51,470 nt of DNA, from the NCBI GenBank assembly GCA_905339295.1, contig CAJPFI010000015.1, forward strand, positions 1-51,470. The letters run 5' to 3'. A model generated the notes under the pieces. The model was given only the letters and a program-made list of their open reading frames with translations. It was not told where the DNA came from and searched no databases. The translations under genes and the position numbers were made by a program. Positions 37,555-46,742 of the stretch are shown here, piece by piece. The stretch's first letter is position 1; each line of letters starts with the position of its first letter. This DNA comes from Burkholderiales bacterium. Lineage in GTDB: Bacteria; Pseudomonadota; Gammaproteobacteria; Burkholderiales; Casimicrobiaceae.

Positions 37555-39096
37555 ATGAGCGACCATCTCCGCATCTTCGACACGACGCTGCGCGACGGCG
37601 AGCAGAGCCCGGGCGCGGCGATGACGCGTGACGAGAAGCTCCGCATCGCGCGGCAGCTCGAGCGGCTGCGCGTCGACGTGATCGAGGCCGGGTTCCCGGC
37701 GTCCTCGCCGGGCGACTGGGAGGCCGTGCACGAGATCGCGAAGTCGATCCGCGGCAGCACCGTGTGCGGTCTCGCGCGGGCCAACGAGAACGACGTCGCA
37801 CGCTGCGGCCAGGCGGTCGCGCCGGCCGCGTCGAGGCGCGTGCACACGTTCATCGCGAGCTCGCCGATCCACATGCGGATGAAGCTCCGCATGACGCCCG
37901 ACCAGGTGCTCGAGCAGGCGGTCAAGGCGGTCGGCTGGGCGCGAAAGTGGACCGACGACGTCGAGTTCTCGCCCGAGGACGCGGGCCGCAGCGAGCCCGA
38001 CTTCCTGTGCCGGCTCCTCGAGGCCGTGATCCGCGCGGGCGCGACGACCGTGAACATCCCGGACACGGTCGGCTACACGACGCCGTGGCAGTTCGGCGAG
38101 CTGATCGGGTCGCTGCGCAGCCGCATCCCGAACGCGGACCGGGCGGTGTGGTCGGTCCATTGCCACAACGACCTCGGGCTCGCGGTCGCCAACTCGCTTT
38201 CCGCGGTCATGCACGGTGCGCGCCAGGTCGAGTGCACGGTGAACGGCCTGGGCGAGCGCGCGGGAAACGCGTCGCTCGAGGAGATCGTCATGGCAGTGAA
38301 GACCCGCCGCGACGTGTTTCCGTGCGCGACGCGGATCGACACGACGCAGATCGTCCCGGCGTCGAAGCTCGTCTCGTCGATCACCGGCTTCCCGGTGCAG
38401 CCGAACAAGGCGATCGTCGGCGCCAACGCGTTCGCGCACGAGTCGGGCATCCATCAGGACGGCGTGCTGAAGCACCGCGAGACCTACGAGATCATGCGCG
38501 CCGAGGACGTGGGCTGGCACGCGAACAAGCTGGTGCTGGGGAAGCTCTCGGGACGCAACGCGTTCCGCACGCGGCTCGCCGAGCTGGGCATCGCGCTGCC
38601 GTCGGAGGATGCGCTCAACGTCGCGTTCGCGAAGTTCAAGGAGCTCGCCGACAAGAAGGGCGAGATCTTCGACGAGGACCTGCAGGCGCTGATGTCCGAC
38701 GAGGCGGTGACGCCGGAGAAGGAGCACTACAAGTTCGTCGCGCTGCGCGTGGTGTCCGAGACGGGCGAGGTTCCGCACGCGCGGGTCGCGATCGCGATCG
38801 GGGACGCGGAGCGGCACGCGGAGGTCGACGGCGACGGGCCGGTCGACGCGACGTTCAAGGCGATCGAGCGCATGGTGGCGTCCGGGGCGAAGCTGCTGCT
38901 CTTCTCGGTGAACGCGATCACGACGGGAACCGACGCGCAGGGCGAGGTGACGGTGCGGCTCGAGCGCGACGGCCGCATCGTCAACGGCAACGGCGCCGAC
39001 ACCGACATCATCGTCGCCTCCGCCAAGGCCTACCTGAACGCGCTGAACAAGCTGCACGACAAGGTGCCGCGGCTCAATCCGCAACTCACGGTGTAG
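37555..39096 (+). CDS. leuA: 2-isopropylmalate synthase, proteobacterial form
   Basis: This 513-aa second isopropylmalate synthase is of the standard proteobacterial LeuA type: [14 protein letters not shown] at 7-20, [14 protein letters not shown] with metal histidines near 202-204, [14 protein letters not shown], and a C-terminal regulatory domain (about 390-513). It starts 25 nt after the long-form gene and differs clearly from it in sequence, so the pair is not a recent duplication. Citramalate or homocitrate synthase activity is less likely given the close LeuA match. Confidence 0.93.
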   Translation: MSDHLRIFDTTLRDGEQSPGAAMTRDEKLRIARQLERLRVDVIEAGFPASSPGDWEAVHEIAKSIRGSTVCGLARANENDVARCGQAVAPAASRRVHTFIASSPIHMRMKLRMTPDQVLEQAVKAVGWARKWTDDVEFSPEDAGRSEPDFLCRLLEAVIRAGATTVNIPDTVGYTTPWQFGELIGSLRSRIPNADRAVWSVHCHNDLGLAVANSLSAVMHGARQVECTVNGLGERAGNASLEEIVMAVKTRRDVFPCATRIDTTQIVPASKLVSSITGFPVQPNKAIVGANAFAHESGIHQDGVLKHRETYEIMRAEDVGWHANKLVLGKLSGRNAFRTRLAELGIALPSEDALNVAFAKFKELADKKGEIFDEDLQALMSDEAVTPEKEHYKFVALRVVSETGEVPHARVAIAIGDAERHAEVDGDGPVDATFKAIERMVASGAKLLLFSVNAITTGTDAQGEVTVRLERDGRIVNGNGADTDIIVASAKAYLNALNKLHDKVPRLNPQLTV

Positions 39097-39112
39097 CGGC
39101 GGGTCCGCCCGT

Positions 39113-39128
39113 CCCCGCATGCGCGGGG
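39113..39128. terminator. Hairpin between convergent leuA and modC
   Basis: CCCCGC-ATGC-GCGGGG forms a perfect 6-bp stem 17 nt after the leuA stop, between converging genes. It lacks a U-run. Confidence 0.45.
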
Positions 39129-39157
39129 CGAGGGAACGTCGCGCGCCCGCGGTCCGG

Positions 39158-40243
39158 TCAGTCGGACGCGAGCGGAACGATCGCGTCGGCGAGGAGCGAC
39201 ACGGCGACCGCGCGCCCCGGCGCGAGGCCGTTGCGCCGGGCGACGTGCAGCGACACCTTGAGGTGCAGGCGGTCGTCCGGCAGCCCGTCCGGCACGAGGC
39301 GCGCGATCACGTCGTCGCCGAGCGTCACGAGGTCGGCGATCGTCGCGCCCACCGGGTTCTCGCTCTCGCCGCGCGAGGGGCGGTCGACGCGATGGAGCAG
39401 CACGCGCGTCGGCAGTATCGTCCACGCGACGTCGGCGCCCGGCGCGAACGCGGCCGCGGCCGGCGCCTCCAGAACGTGCGGTCCCCAGCGCAGCCGCGAC
39501 CCGGCGCCTCCGCCCTCGACGGTGCCGGTGAACAGGTTCGGCAGGTCGAGCAGTCGCGCCGCGGCGACCGTCGACGGTCGCGTCAGCACGTCGCCGGCCG
39601 CGCCGTGCTGCACGATCCTGCCCCGCTGGATCAGGCACAGGTGCGTCGCGAGCAGCGCGGCCTCGTCGAGGTCGTGCGTGACGAGCAACACTGTCGCGGC
39701 CAGCTCCGCGTGCAGGCGCTTGAGCTCCACATAGAGCCGCTTGCGCGTGCTGCGGTCCACCGACGAGAAGGGCTCGTCGAGCAGCAGCAAGCGAGGTTCG
39801 CGCGCGAGCGCACGGGCCATCGCCACGCGCTGCTGCTGCCCGCCGGAGAGCTCGCGGGGGAGCCGGTCGTCGAGTCCCGCGACGTGCGCGAGCTCGAGGC
39901 ACGCACGTGCCCGCGCGTGGCGCTCGCGCGGCGGCAGGTGCGTGAGCGAGCACGCGACGTTCGCGAGTGCGGACAGGTGCGGGAACAGCCCGTAGTGCTG
40001 CGAAACGTAGCCGATGGGACGCTCGCGCGTGGGTTTCGACACGCCCCGCGCGGCGTCGAGCCAGACGTCGCCGTCGAGCGCGATGCGACCTCGCCTGGGC
40101 CGCATCAGCCCCGCGACCGCGCGCAGCAGCGATGTCTTGCCGCTGCCCGAGGGACCGACGACGGCGACGATCTCCCCGGCCGGAAGCACGACGTCGAGAT
40201 CCAGCGGCGGCGCGTCGTGGCCGATCGCCAGCGAGAGGTTCAT
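39158..40243 (-). CDS. modC: Molybdate ABC transporter ATP-binding protein
   Basis: This 361-aa ABC ATPase has Walker A GPSGSGKTS at 30-38, signature LSGGQQQR near 132-139, Walker B LLLLDEP near 152-158, and a C-terminal TOBE-like domain (about 265-361) that in ModC binds oxyanion. It powers molybdate import. The start overlaps the modB stop (ATGA). The adjoining modA and modE make the molybdate assignment firmer than sequence alone, which could also fit a tungstate or sulfate system. Confidence 0.9.
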   Translation of the reverse strand: MNLSLAIGHDAPPLDLDVVLPAGEIVAVVGPSGSGKTSLLRAVAGLMRPRRGRIALDGDVWLDAARGVSKPTRERPIGYVSQHYGLFPHLSALANVACSLTHLPPRERHARARACLELAHVAGLDDRLPRELSGGQQQRVAMARALAREPRLLLLDEPFSSVDRSTRKRLYVELKRLHAELAATVLLVTHDLDEAALLATHLCLIQRGRIVQHGAAGDVLTRPSTVAAARLLDLPNLFTGTVEGGGAGSRLRWGPHVLEAPAAAAFAPGADVAWTILPTRVLLHRVDRPSRGESENPVGATIADLVTLGDDVIARLVPDGLPDDRLHLKVSLHVARRNGLAPGRAVAVSLLADAIVPLASD

Positions 40244-40911
40244 CGGCGCGCCCCTCCGAGCCAGCGCTCCGAGAGCACGAACGAGAGCGCCACCGTGGCG
40301 AACGAGACGACGAGCAGCGCGAGCGCCATCGTGCCCGCCGCGCCGGTGTCGAACGCCTGCACGCGGTCGTAGATCGCGATCGCGATCGTCTTCGTCTCGC
40401 CCGGGATGCTGCCGCCGACCATCAGCACGACGCCGAACTCGCCCAGCGTGTGCGCGAACGTGAGGACGGTGGCCGAGAGCACGCCCGGCCACGCGAGCGG
40501 GAGCTCGATCCGCAGGAACGCCTGCCAGCGCGACAGCCCGCAGCACTGCGCCGCCTCGCGGACCTCGTGCGGGATCGCGCCGAACGCGCGCTGCAGCGGC
40601 TGGACCGCGAACGGGATGTTGACGATCACCGACGCGACGACGAGCCCGGCGAAGCTGAACGCGAGCGGCGCGCCGAACGCGCGGGCGAACGCGTCGCCCA
40701 GCGGGCTCTGCGCGCCGAGCGCGACGAGCAGGTAGAAGCCGACGACCGTCGGCGGCAGCACCAGCGGCAGCGCGGTGAGCGCCTCGAGCCAGGGCCGCGA
40801 CCGCGATCGCGTGCTCGCGAGCCAGCGGCCGGCGACGACGGCGAGCGGGAGCAGGATCGCGAGTGTCCACCCCGCGAGCGCCAGCGAGAGCGAGAGCGCG
40901 GTCCAGTCCAT
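40240..40911 (-). CDS. modB: Molybdate ABC transporter permease
   Basis: This 223-aa inner-membrane permease has five to six helices. The cytoplasmic EAA loop that docks on ModC reads EAAQCCGLSRWQAFLRIELP (about 138-157), and LPLVLPPTVVGFYLL is a ModB-type signature near residue 50. It overlaps modC by 4 nt and lies 12 nt after modA. Confidence 0.93.
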   Translation of the reverse strand: MDWTALSLSLALAGWTLAILLPLAVVAGRWLASTRSRSRPWLEALTALPLVLPPTVVGFYLLVALGAQSPLGDAFARAFGAPLAFSFAGLVVASVIVNIPFAVQPLQRAFGAIPHEVREAAQCCGLSRWQAFLRIELPLAWPGVLSATVLTFAHTLGEFGVVLMVGGSIPGETKTIAIAIYDRVQAFDTGAAGTMALALLVVSFATVALSFVLSERWLGGARR

Positions 40912-40923
40912 CGCGGCGCGCCG

Positions 40924-41697
40924 TCAGCCGGTTTCGCCGGGGAGCGCGAAGCCATGGCGGACGAAGATCCTCCGCGCCATCGGCGTACCGAGCCAGTCGT
41001 GGAACGCGACGGCGTGCGTGCCCGCCGACTTCAACAGCACCATTTTCTGGCGCAACGGCCGATGCCACTCGGCGGGAAGCGGCAACGCGGTGCCGAGCCG
41101 GGCGACTTCCGGCGCCCTCGTGAGCGACCAGGGAACGATGCCGCCCTGGGCGCCTCCGCTCGCCGCGAACTGCATCGCCTGGGACGCGTTCTCTCCCTGC
41201 ACGAGCAGGGGCGAGATCGCCGGCCACAGCCGGTGGCGCTCGAGGACCTCGCGCGCCGCGCGGCCGTAGGGGGCGTGATCCGGATTCGCGATCGCGAAAC
41301 GCTTCACGCGGCCGTCGCGCAGCGCGAGCCCGAGGTCGGCGAGCGTGGCGTCGGCGGCGAGGGGCGAGCCGTTCGGCACGAAGAGCGCGACCCGCCCGAT
41401 CGCGTAGAGCGCGCCAGCGTCGCGCGTGAACCCGCGCGCGGCGAGCCGGTCGACGTACGCTTCGTCGGCGGACAGGAAAAGTTCGAACGGCGCGCCGTTC
41501 TCGATCTGTTGCGTGAAGTTGCCCGACGAGCCGAACGCGATCCGCACCTCGTTGCCGGTGTCCCGTCGGTAGGCGTCGGCGATCTCGGTCAACGCGTACT
41601 TGAGGTCCGCCGCGGCGGCGATCGCCGGCGCGCGCGCGCCGACCCCGGGCGCGAGGGCCGTGAGCATCGCGAAAGCCAGGGCGGGCAGGGCGCGCAT
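40924..41697 (-). CDS. modA: Molybdate-binding periplasmic protein
   Basis: This 257-aa protein has a signal peptide (to about residue 21 or beyond) and the ModA pattern: AAADLKYALTEIADAY, FGSSGNFTQQIENGAPFELFLSAD, with serines that hydrogen-bond the oxyanion, and NPDHAPYGRAAREVL. It captures molybdate for ModBC. It is the first gene after the ModE-type palindrome at 41711-41734. Confidence 0.93.
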   Translation of the reverse strand: MRALPALAFAMLTALAPGVGARAPAIAAAADLKYALTEIADAYRRDTGNEVRIAFGSSGNFTQQIENGAPFELFLSADEAYVDRLAARGFTRDAGALYAIGRVALFVPNGSPLAADATLADLGLALRDGRVKRFAIANPDHAPYGRAAREVLERHRLWPAISPLLVQGENASQAMQFAASGGAQGGIVPWSLTRAPEVARLGTALPLPAEWHRPLRQKMVLLKSAGTHAVAFHDWLGTPMARRIFVRHGFALPGETG

Positions 41698-41710
41698 CCG
41701 TCGGCCGTGT

Positions 41711-41734
41711 CGTTATAGCCGTTGAACTATAACG
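41711..41734 (-). promoter_or_regulatory. ModE-type operator of modABC
   Basis: CGTTATAG-N8-CTATAACG is a perfect 8-bp inverted repeat, close to the ModE consensus of TATA-containing arms. On the minus strand TATAAC (41712-41717) could serve as the modA -10, so a bound regulator would occlude RNA polymerase. It lies 14 nt before the modA start and 22 nt after the modE stop. Confidence 0.85.
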
Positions 41735-41755
41735 CAGCGCGGCGCTCGGCCGCGC

Positions 41756-42136
41756 TCAGCGCGTGCGCCGGACGAGCGCCTGAAGCGACGCGAGTTCCGG
41801 GGCGGCGGCCGCGTTCAGCCGGTCCTCGAGCGCGGCGTAGCGGTCGACGAGCGCGCGCCCGCGCTCGGTCAGCGACGCGCCTCCGCCGCCGCGGCCGCCG
41901 GTGGCGGTCGCCACGACCGGGGCGCCGATGTCGCGGTTGAGCGCGTCGACGAGCTGCCACGCGCGCTTGTAGCTCATGCCCATCGAGCGCGCGGCCGCGC
42001 TGATCGAGCGCGTCGCGTCGATCCGGCGCAGCAGGTCGATCTTGCCCGGTCCGACCGAGGCGTCGGGCTCCAGGTAGACGCGGGGGCGGATCGCGCGGCG
42101 CGGCGCGGTCGGCGGGGTCGATCGGGGCATGGCCAT
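41756..42136 (-). CDS. modE: ModE-type regulator lacking molybdate-binding domains
   Basis: This 126-aa protein has the ModE N-terminal winged helix (KIDLLRRIDATRSISAAARSMGMSYKRAWQLVDALN, about 32-66) and the wing with GGRGGGGASLTERG. The two C-terminal molbindin domains that sense molybdate in E. coli ModE are absent, so ligand sensing must occur otherwise or not at all. It lies directly upstream of a ModE-type palindrome and modABC. Start is ATG 42136 or 42130. Confidence 0.88.
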   Translation of the reverse strand: MAMPRSTPPTAPRRAIRPRVYLEPDASVGPGKIDLLRRIDATRSISAAARSMGMSYKRAWQLVDALNRDIGAPVVATATGGRGGGGASLTERGRALVDRYAALEDRLNAAAAPELASLQALVRRTR

Positions 42137-42187
42137 GGTCGGCGGATCTTAACGCCGCCCGCCGGGCGCCCCGGGCGACGCGTGGGG

Positions 42188-42220
42188 TAGAATGTGGTTT
42201 GTGAAAACGACTTTCACAAA
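42188..42220 (+). promoter_or_regulatory. Promoter -10 and palindromic operator of malate synthase gene
   Basis: TAGAAT at 42188-42193 is a likely -10, with transcription start near 42200. Immediately after it lies TTTGTGAAA-N5-TTTCACAAA (42198-42220), a perfect 9-bp inverted repeat covering the start site. The position fits a repressor. The cognate regulator is not in the window. Confidence 0.75.
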
Positions 42221-42292
42221 CGCGTCCCGACGCGGGGAACGGCGACCCGCCTCCCCGCGGCATCCCACCGACTCCTCCCACGCGAGAGCCTC

Positions 42293-43894
42293 ATGAGCAC
42301 GCCCACCTACGGCCCCGGCATCGAGATCACCGGCCGCATCACCCCCGAGTACGCGCAGATCCTGACGCCCGAGGCGGTCGCGTTCGCCGCCAGGCTGCAG
42401 CGCGCGTTCGGTCCGCGTCGCGGGGAGCTGATGGCGATGCGCGCGGCTCGGCAGACCGAGTTCGACGCCGGCAAGCTCCCGGATTTCCTCGCCGAGACGC
42501 GCTCGGTGCGCGAAGGCAGCTGGACCTGCGCGGCGGTGCCCGCGGACATCCGGGACCGCCGCGTCGAGATCACCGGCCCGGTCGACCGCAAGATGATCGT
42601 CAACGCGCTGAACTCCGGCGCGAGCGTCTTCATGGCGGACTTCGAGGACGCCAACACGCCGCGGTGGGACAACAATCTCCAGGGCCACATCAACCTGCGA
42701 GACGCGGTGCGCCGCAGGATCGAGTTCGTGTCGCCGGAAGGCAAGGCCTACCGGCTGGGCGAGAAGCTCGCCGTGCTGTTCGTGCGACCGCGCGGCTGGC
42801 ACCTGCCCGAGAAGCACGTGAGGGTCGACGGGCAGCCGATCTCCGGCGGCATCTTCGACTTCGCGCTCTACGTCTTCCACAACGCGAAGGAACTGGTCGC
42901 GCGGGGCTCGGGCCCGTACTTCTACCTGCCGAAGCTCGAGAGCCATCTCGAGGCGCGCCTGTGGAACGACATCTTCGTGATGGCCCAGGACACGCTGGGG
43001 ATCCCGCGCGGCACGATCAAGGCGACGGTGCTGATCGAGACGATCGTCGCGGCGTTCGAGATGGACGAGATCCTCCACGAGCTGCGCGAGCACTCGGCCG
43101 GGCTCAACGCGGGCCGCTGGGACTACATCTTCTCGTGCATCAAGAAGCTGCGCTCGAACCGCGACTTCTGTCTCGCCGACCGCGCGCTCGTCACGATGAC
43201 GACGCACTTCCTGAAGAGCTACGCGGAGCTCCTGATCAAGACCTGCCATCGCCGCGACACCCACGCGATGGGCGGGATGGCCGCGCAGATCCCGGTCAAG
43301 AACGACGAGAAGGCGAACGCCGAGGCGTTCGCGAAGGTGAAGGCCGACAAGGAGCGCGAGGCCACGTACGGCCACGACGGCACGTGGGTCGCGCATCCGG
43401 GCCTCGTGGCCGTCGCGAAGGAAGCGTTCGACCGGCTGATGCCGACGCCCAACCAGATCGCGACGAAGAAGCGCGAGGACGTGAAGGTCGGCGCGGCGGA
43501 CCTGCTCAGGTTCGAGCCCGAGCAGCCGATCACCGAGCGCGGCCTGCGCCTCAACATCAACGTCGCGATCCAGTACATCGGCGCGTGGCTCGCGGGGCAG
43601 GGCGCGGTGCCGATCTTCAACCTGATGGAGGACGCGGCGACCGCCGAGATCTCGCGCTCGCAGGTCTGGCAGTGGATCCGCTCGCCCAAAGGCAGGCTCG
43701 ACGACGGGCGCAAGGTGACGAAGGAGATGGTCGCCGCGATGATCCCCGAGGAGATGGTGAAGATCCGCGAGCACCTGGGCGCCGCGTTCGCGCAGGGCAA
43801 GTACGACGACGCGGCCGCGATCTTCGCCGACCTCGTCAACAACGACACGTTCGTCGAGTTCCTGACACTGCCGGCGTACGAGCGGATCGACTGA
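42293..43894 (+). CDS. aceB: Malate synthase A
   Basis: This 533-aa enzyme of the glyoxylate shunt condenses glyoxylate and acetyl-CoA into malate. The signature REHSAGLNAGRWDYIFS is at about 262-278, VFMADFEDANTPRWDN near 110-125, and MGGMAAQIPVKND near 325. Length matches the A form. ATG 42293 is preferred over the upstream in-frame frame, which runs through the operator. Isocitrate lyase is not in the window. Confidence 0.96.
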   Translation: MSTPTYGPGIEITGRITPEYAQILTPEAVAFAARLQRAFGPRRGELMAMRAARQTEFDAGKLPDFLAETRSVREGSWTCAAVPADIRDRRVEITGPVDRKMIVNALNSGASVFMADFEDANTPRWDNNLQGHINLRDAVRRRIEFVSPEGKAYRLGEKLAVLFVRPRGWHLPEKHVRVDGQPISGGIFDFALYVFHNAKELVARGSGPYFYLPKLESHLEARLWNDIFVMAQDTLGIPRGTIKATVLIETIVAAFEMDEILHELREHSAGLNAGRWDYIFSCIKKLRSNRDFCLADRALVTMTTHFLKSYAELLIKTCHRRDTHAMGGMAAQIPVKNDEKANAEAFAKVKADKEREATYGHDGTWVAHPGLVAVAKEAFDRLMPTPNQIATKKREDVKVGAADLLRFEPEQPITERGLRLNINVAIQYIGAWLAGQGAVPIFNLMEDAATAEISRSQVWQWIRSPKGRLDDGRKVTKEMVAAMIPEEMVKIREHLGAAFAQGKYDDAAAIFADLVNNDTFVEFLTLPAYERID

Positions 43895-44032
43895 CCGACC
43901 TGCGCCGGGCGCGACGGACGCCGCGCCCCGATGTCCCGTTCCGCGAGTCCGGTCGACGGCTCGCGGCGCGTCCGGCCGCCGTGCCCGGATCCGGCGTCGG
44001 GCCGGATCGTCAGGCACGCGGCGGGGACCCGT

Positions 44033-44062
44033 TTGACGCCGCCGCCGCGCCGCGCCGATACT
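44033..44062 (+). promoter_or_regulatory. Candidate promoter of suyAB operon
   Basis: TTGACG (44033-44038) and GATACT (44057-44062) are 18 nt apart, within the 218 nt between aceB and suyA. The predicted start near 44069 gives a leader of about 44 nt ending in an AGGAG ribosome site. No operator palindrome was noticed. Confidence 0.55.
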
Positions 44063-44112
44063 GCCCGCCGCGGTCGCGATTTCCTTCGCACCGGGCACGA
44101 CAGGAGCAACCG

Positions 44113-44394
44113 ATGATTCACTTCGTATTGCACGACGCGAACGACAGCGTGGCGGTCGTCGTCGTCGAGGGCGTGAAGGCCGGCATGGAGCTCGCCGGCT
44201 GGATCATGGACGAGGACCGGATGACGCGCGTGGTGGCGACGCAGGACATACCGATCGGGCACAAGGTCGCGCTGCGCGACATGGCCGTCGGCGACACCGT
44301 CGTCAAGTACGGCAGCGACATGGGCAAGGTCGTGAAGCCGATCGCCGCCGGCGAGCACGCCCACGTGCACAACATCAAGACCAAGCGTTGGTGA
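44113..44394 (+). CDS. suyA: (R)-sulfolactate sulfo-lyase alpha subunit (UxaA/SAF-type)
   Basis: This 93-aa SAF-domain protein is the small half of a split altronate-dehydratase-like lyase. It has [23 protein letters not shown] and the ending [14 protein letters not shown] typical of this family. With SuyB it should eliminate sulfite from (R)-sulfolactate to give pyruvate. The substrate is inferred from the operon (suyB, slcC and comC follow); on sequence alone altronate or another sugar acid remains possible. AGGAG precedes the ATG. Confidence 0.78.
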   Translation: MIHFVLHDANDSVAVVVVEGVKAGMELAGWIMDEDRMTRVVATQDIPIGHKVALRDMAVGDTVVKYGSDMGKVVKPIAAGEHAHVHNIKTKRW

Positions 44395-44500
44395 CGGCCA
44401 TCGACCGCTCGCGGCGAACGGCCGCCGCGACGGGCCGGACCATCGCCGCGGGCGCGCCGCGCGCGTCCTTCGACGCCCCGATCACGCAAGGAACACCGCG

Positions 44501-45676
44501 ATGAGCATCGTAGACAAGGGCACCACCTTCCTCGGCTACCGGCGCGAGAACGGCCGCGTGGGCATTCGCAACCACGTCGTCGTCCTGCCGCTCGACGACC
44601 TGTCCAACGCCGCCGCCGAGGCGGTCGCTCACAACATCAAGGGCACGCTGGCGATCCCGCATCCGTACGGGCGGCTGCAGTTCGGCGCGGACCTCGACCT
44701 CCATTTCCGCACGCTGATCGGCGCCGGCTGCAATCCCAACGTCGCGGCCGTGGTCGTGATCGGCATCGAGGACGGCTGGACGCAGCGCGTGGTCGACGGC
44801 ATCAGGGCCACCGGCAAGCCGGTGGCGGGCTTCGGCATCGAGCTGCACGGCGACCACGACACGATCATGCGCGCCAGCAAGGCGGCGCGCGAGTTCGTCC
44901 AGGGGGCGAGCGAGAAGCAGCGCGAGGCGTGCCCGATCCACGAGCTGTGGGTGTCGACCAAGTGCGGCGAGAGCGACACGACCAGCGGCTGCGGCGCCAA
45001 TCCCACGGTGGGTGACGCGTTCGACAAGCTGCATGCGCTGGGCAACTACCTTTGCTTCGGCGAGACGACCGAGCTGACCGGCGGCGAGCAGATCGTGGCC
45101 GCGCGCTGCGCGAACGACGCGGTGCGCGACCGCTTCATGTTCATGTTCGACCGCTACCAGGGCGTCATCGACCGCCACAAGACGAGCGACCTGTCCGACA
45201 GCCAGCCCACCAAGGGCAACATCGCCGGCGGCCTGACGACGATCGAGGAGAAGGCGCTCGGCAACATCCAGAAGATCGGCCGGAAGTGCACGGTCGACGG
45301 CGTGATCGACAAGGCCGAGATGCCCACGCATCCGGGCCTGTGGTTCATGGACTCGTCGTCCGCCGCGGCCGAGATGGTCACCCTGTGCGCAGCCAGCGGT
45401 TATGTCGTCCACTTCTTCCCCACCGGGCAGGGCAACGTGATCGGCAACCCGATCCTGCCGGTGATCAAGCTCTGCGCCAATCCGCGCACCGTGCGCACGA
45501 TGAGCGAGCACATCGACGTCGACGTGACCGGGCTCCTGCAGCGCGAGATCACGCTCGACCAGGCGGGCGACAGGCTGCTCGAATCCATGCTGCGCACCGC
45601 CAACGGACGCCTCACGGCCGCCGAGGCGCTGGGGCACCGCGAGTTCGTGCTGACGCGCCTGTACGAATCGGCATGA
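44501..45676 (+). CDS. suyB: (R)-sulfolactate sulfo-lyase beta subunit (UxaA C-terminal type)
   Basis: This 391-aa protein is the large half of the split lyase. It begins [21 protein letters not shown], the family opening, and has the conserved cysteines and glycines in GAGCNPNV and [20 protein letters not shown], with ELHGDHD between. Size and separation from the SAF subunit match SuyB, the Fe-dependent sulfolactate lyase that releases sulfite and pyruvate. UxaA in sugar-acid use is usually a fused protein of about 490 aa, which argues for SuyB here. Confidence 0.8.
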   Translation: MSIVDKGTTFLGYRRENGRVGIRNHVVVLPLDDLSNAAAEAVAHNIKGTLAIPHPYGRLQFGADLDLHFRTLIGAGCNPNVAAVVVIGIEDGWTQRVVDGIRATGKPVAGFGIELHGDHDTIMRASKAAREFVQGASEKQREACPIHELWVSTKCGESDTTSGCGANPTVGDAFDKLHALGNYLCFGETTELTGGEQIVAARCANDAVRDRFMFMFDRYQGVIDRHKTSDLSDSQPTKGNIAGGLTTIEEKALGNIQKIGRKCTVDGVIDKAEMPTHPGLWFMDSSSAAAEMVTLCAASGYVVHFFPTGQGNVIGNPILPVIKLCANPRTVRTMSEHIDVDVTGLLQREITLDQAGDRLLESMLRTANGRLTAAEALGHREFVLTRLYESA

Positions 45677-45815
45677 GCGCCGCGGGGCCGTCCCGGGACG
45701 CTCGCGCCCCCGGGGACGGCGCGCGCGGCGCGCGTGCGGAGGATCACGGCGCTTCGCTCCCTCCGGCGGGGATGCGCGACGTCCGCGCGGCGGCGAGCCG
45801 GGGGAAGGCTGTCCG

Positions 45816-46742
45816 GTGAGCCGGATCGTCGTCACCGAATTCATGGACGAGCGCGCGGTCGCGAGGCTGCGGTCCGGCCACGACGTGCGCTACGACCCGG
45901 GACTCGTCGACGACGCGCCGCGGCTGCGGACGGAGGCGGCCGCCGCCGACGCGATCGTGGTCCGCAACCGCACGCAGGTGCGCGGCGACCTGCTCGCCGC
46001 GCTCGCGCGCTGCCGGGTGGTCGGGCGCCTGGGCGTCGGGCTCGACAACATCGACGTGCCGGCCTGCGAGGCGCGCGGGATGAAGGTGATCCCGGCCACG
46101 GGCGCGAATGCGCTGTCGGTGGCCGAATACGTCGTCGGCAGCGCGATGCTGCTTCTGCGCGGCGCGTACCGGTCGACCTCGGCCGTGGCCGGCGGCGAGT
46201 GGCCGCGCGCCGCGCTGGCCGGCGGGCGCGAGATCGCCGGCAAGACGCTCGGGCTCGTCGGGTTCGGATCGATCGGCCGGCGCACCGCCGGACTCGCGCG
46301 CGCGGTCGGGATGGACGTGGCCGCGCACGACGCGATGATGGCCGCCGACCATCCGGCGTTCGCCGCCCACGGCGTGCGCTGCGTCTCGCTCGACGCGCTG
46401 GTCGCGAGCGCCGACGTCGTCAGCCTGCACGTGCCGCTGGTCGAGTCCACCCGGGGTCTGTTCGGCGCGGCGCGCATCGCGGCGATGAGAAAGGGCGCGA
46501 TCCTGGTCAATACGGCGCGCGGCGGACTCGTCGACGAGGTCGCCCTGGCGGCGGCACTTTCGAGCGGGCAACTCGGCGGCGCCGCGATCGACGTCTTCGC
46601 CGCCGAGCCGCTGCCCAGGGTGCCGCACTTCGAGGGCTGCCCGAACCTGCTGCTCACGCCGCACGTCGCCGGCGTCACCGCGGAAGCCAACGAGCGCGTG
46701 AGCTTCCTGATCGCCGACAAGGTGATGGAGGCGCTGCGATGA
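45816..46742 (+). CDS. slcC: (S)-sulfolactate dehydrogenase (D-2-hydroxyacid dehydrogenase family)
   Basis: This 308-aa NAD-dependent oxidoreductase has the dinucleotide motif GFGSIG at 149-154 and the catalytic triad Arg235 (NTARGG), Glu264 and His283 (TPHVAG). The N-terminus VVTEFMDE and VVRNRTQVRGDL near 48-59 fit SlcC-like proteins. It should oxidise (S)-sulfolactate to sulfopyruvate. The start is GTG. Its stop overlaps the next ATG (ATGA). Phosphoglycerate dehydrogenase is an alternative if taken alone. Confidence 0.78.
   Translation: MSRIVVTEFMDERAVARLRSGHDVRYDPGLVDDAPRLRTEAAAADAIVVRNRTQVRGDLLAALARCRVVGRLGVGLDNIDVPACEARGMKVIPATGANALSVAEYVVGSAMLLLRGAYRSTSAVAGGEWPRAALAGGREIAGKTLGLVGFGSIGRRTAGLARAVGMDVAAHDAMMAADHPAFAAHGVRCVSLDALVASADVVSLHVPLVESTRGLFGAARIAAMRKGAILVNTARGGLVDEVALAAALSSGQLGGAAIDVFAAEPLPRVPHFEGCPNLLLTPHVAGVTAEANERVSFLIADKVMEALR

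Noticed and set aside
44113-45676. Altronate dehydratase (uxaA) assignment
   Set aside because: No uxuAB or other hexuronate genes are present; the lyase is split and is followed by slcC/comC-type dehydrogenases, which fits sulfolactate better. It remains the main alternative.
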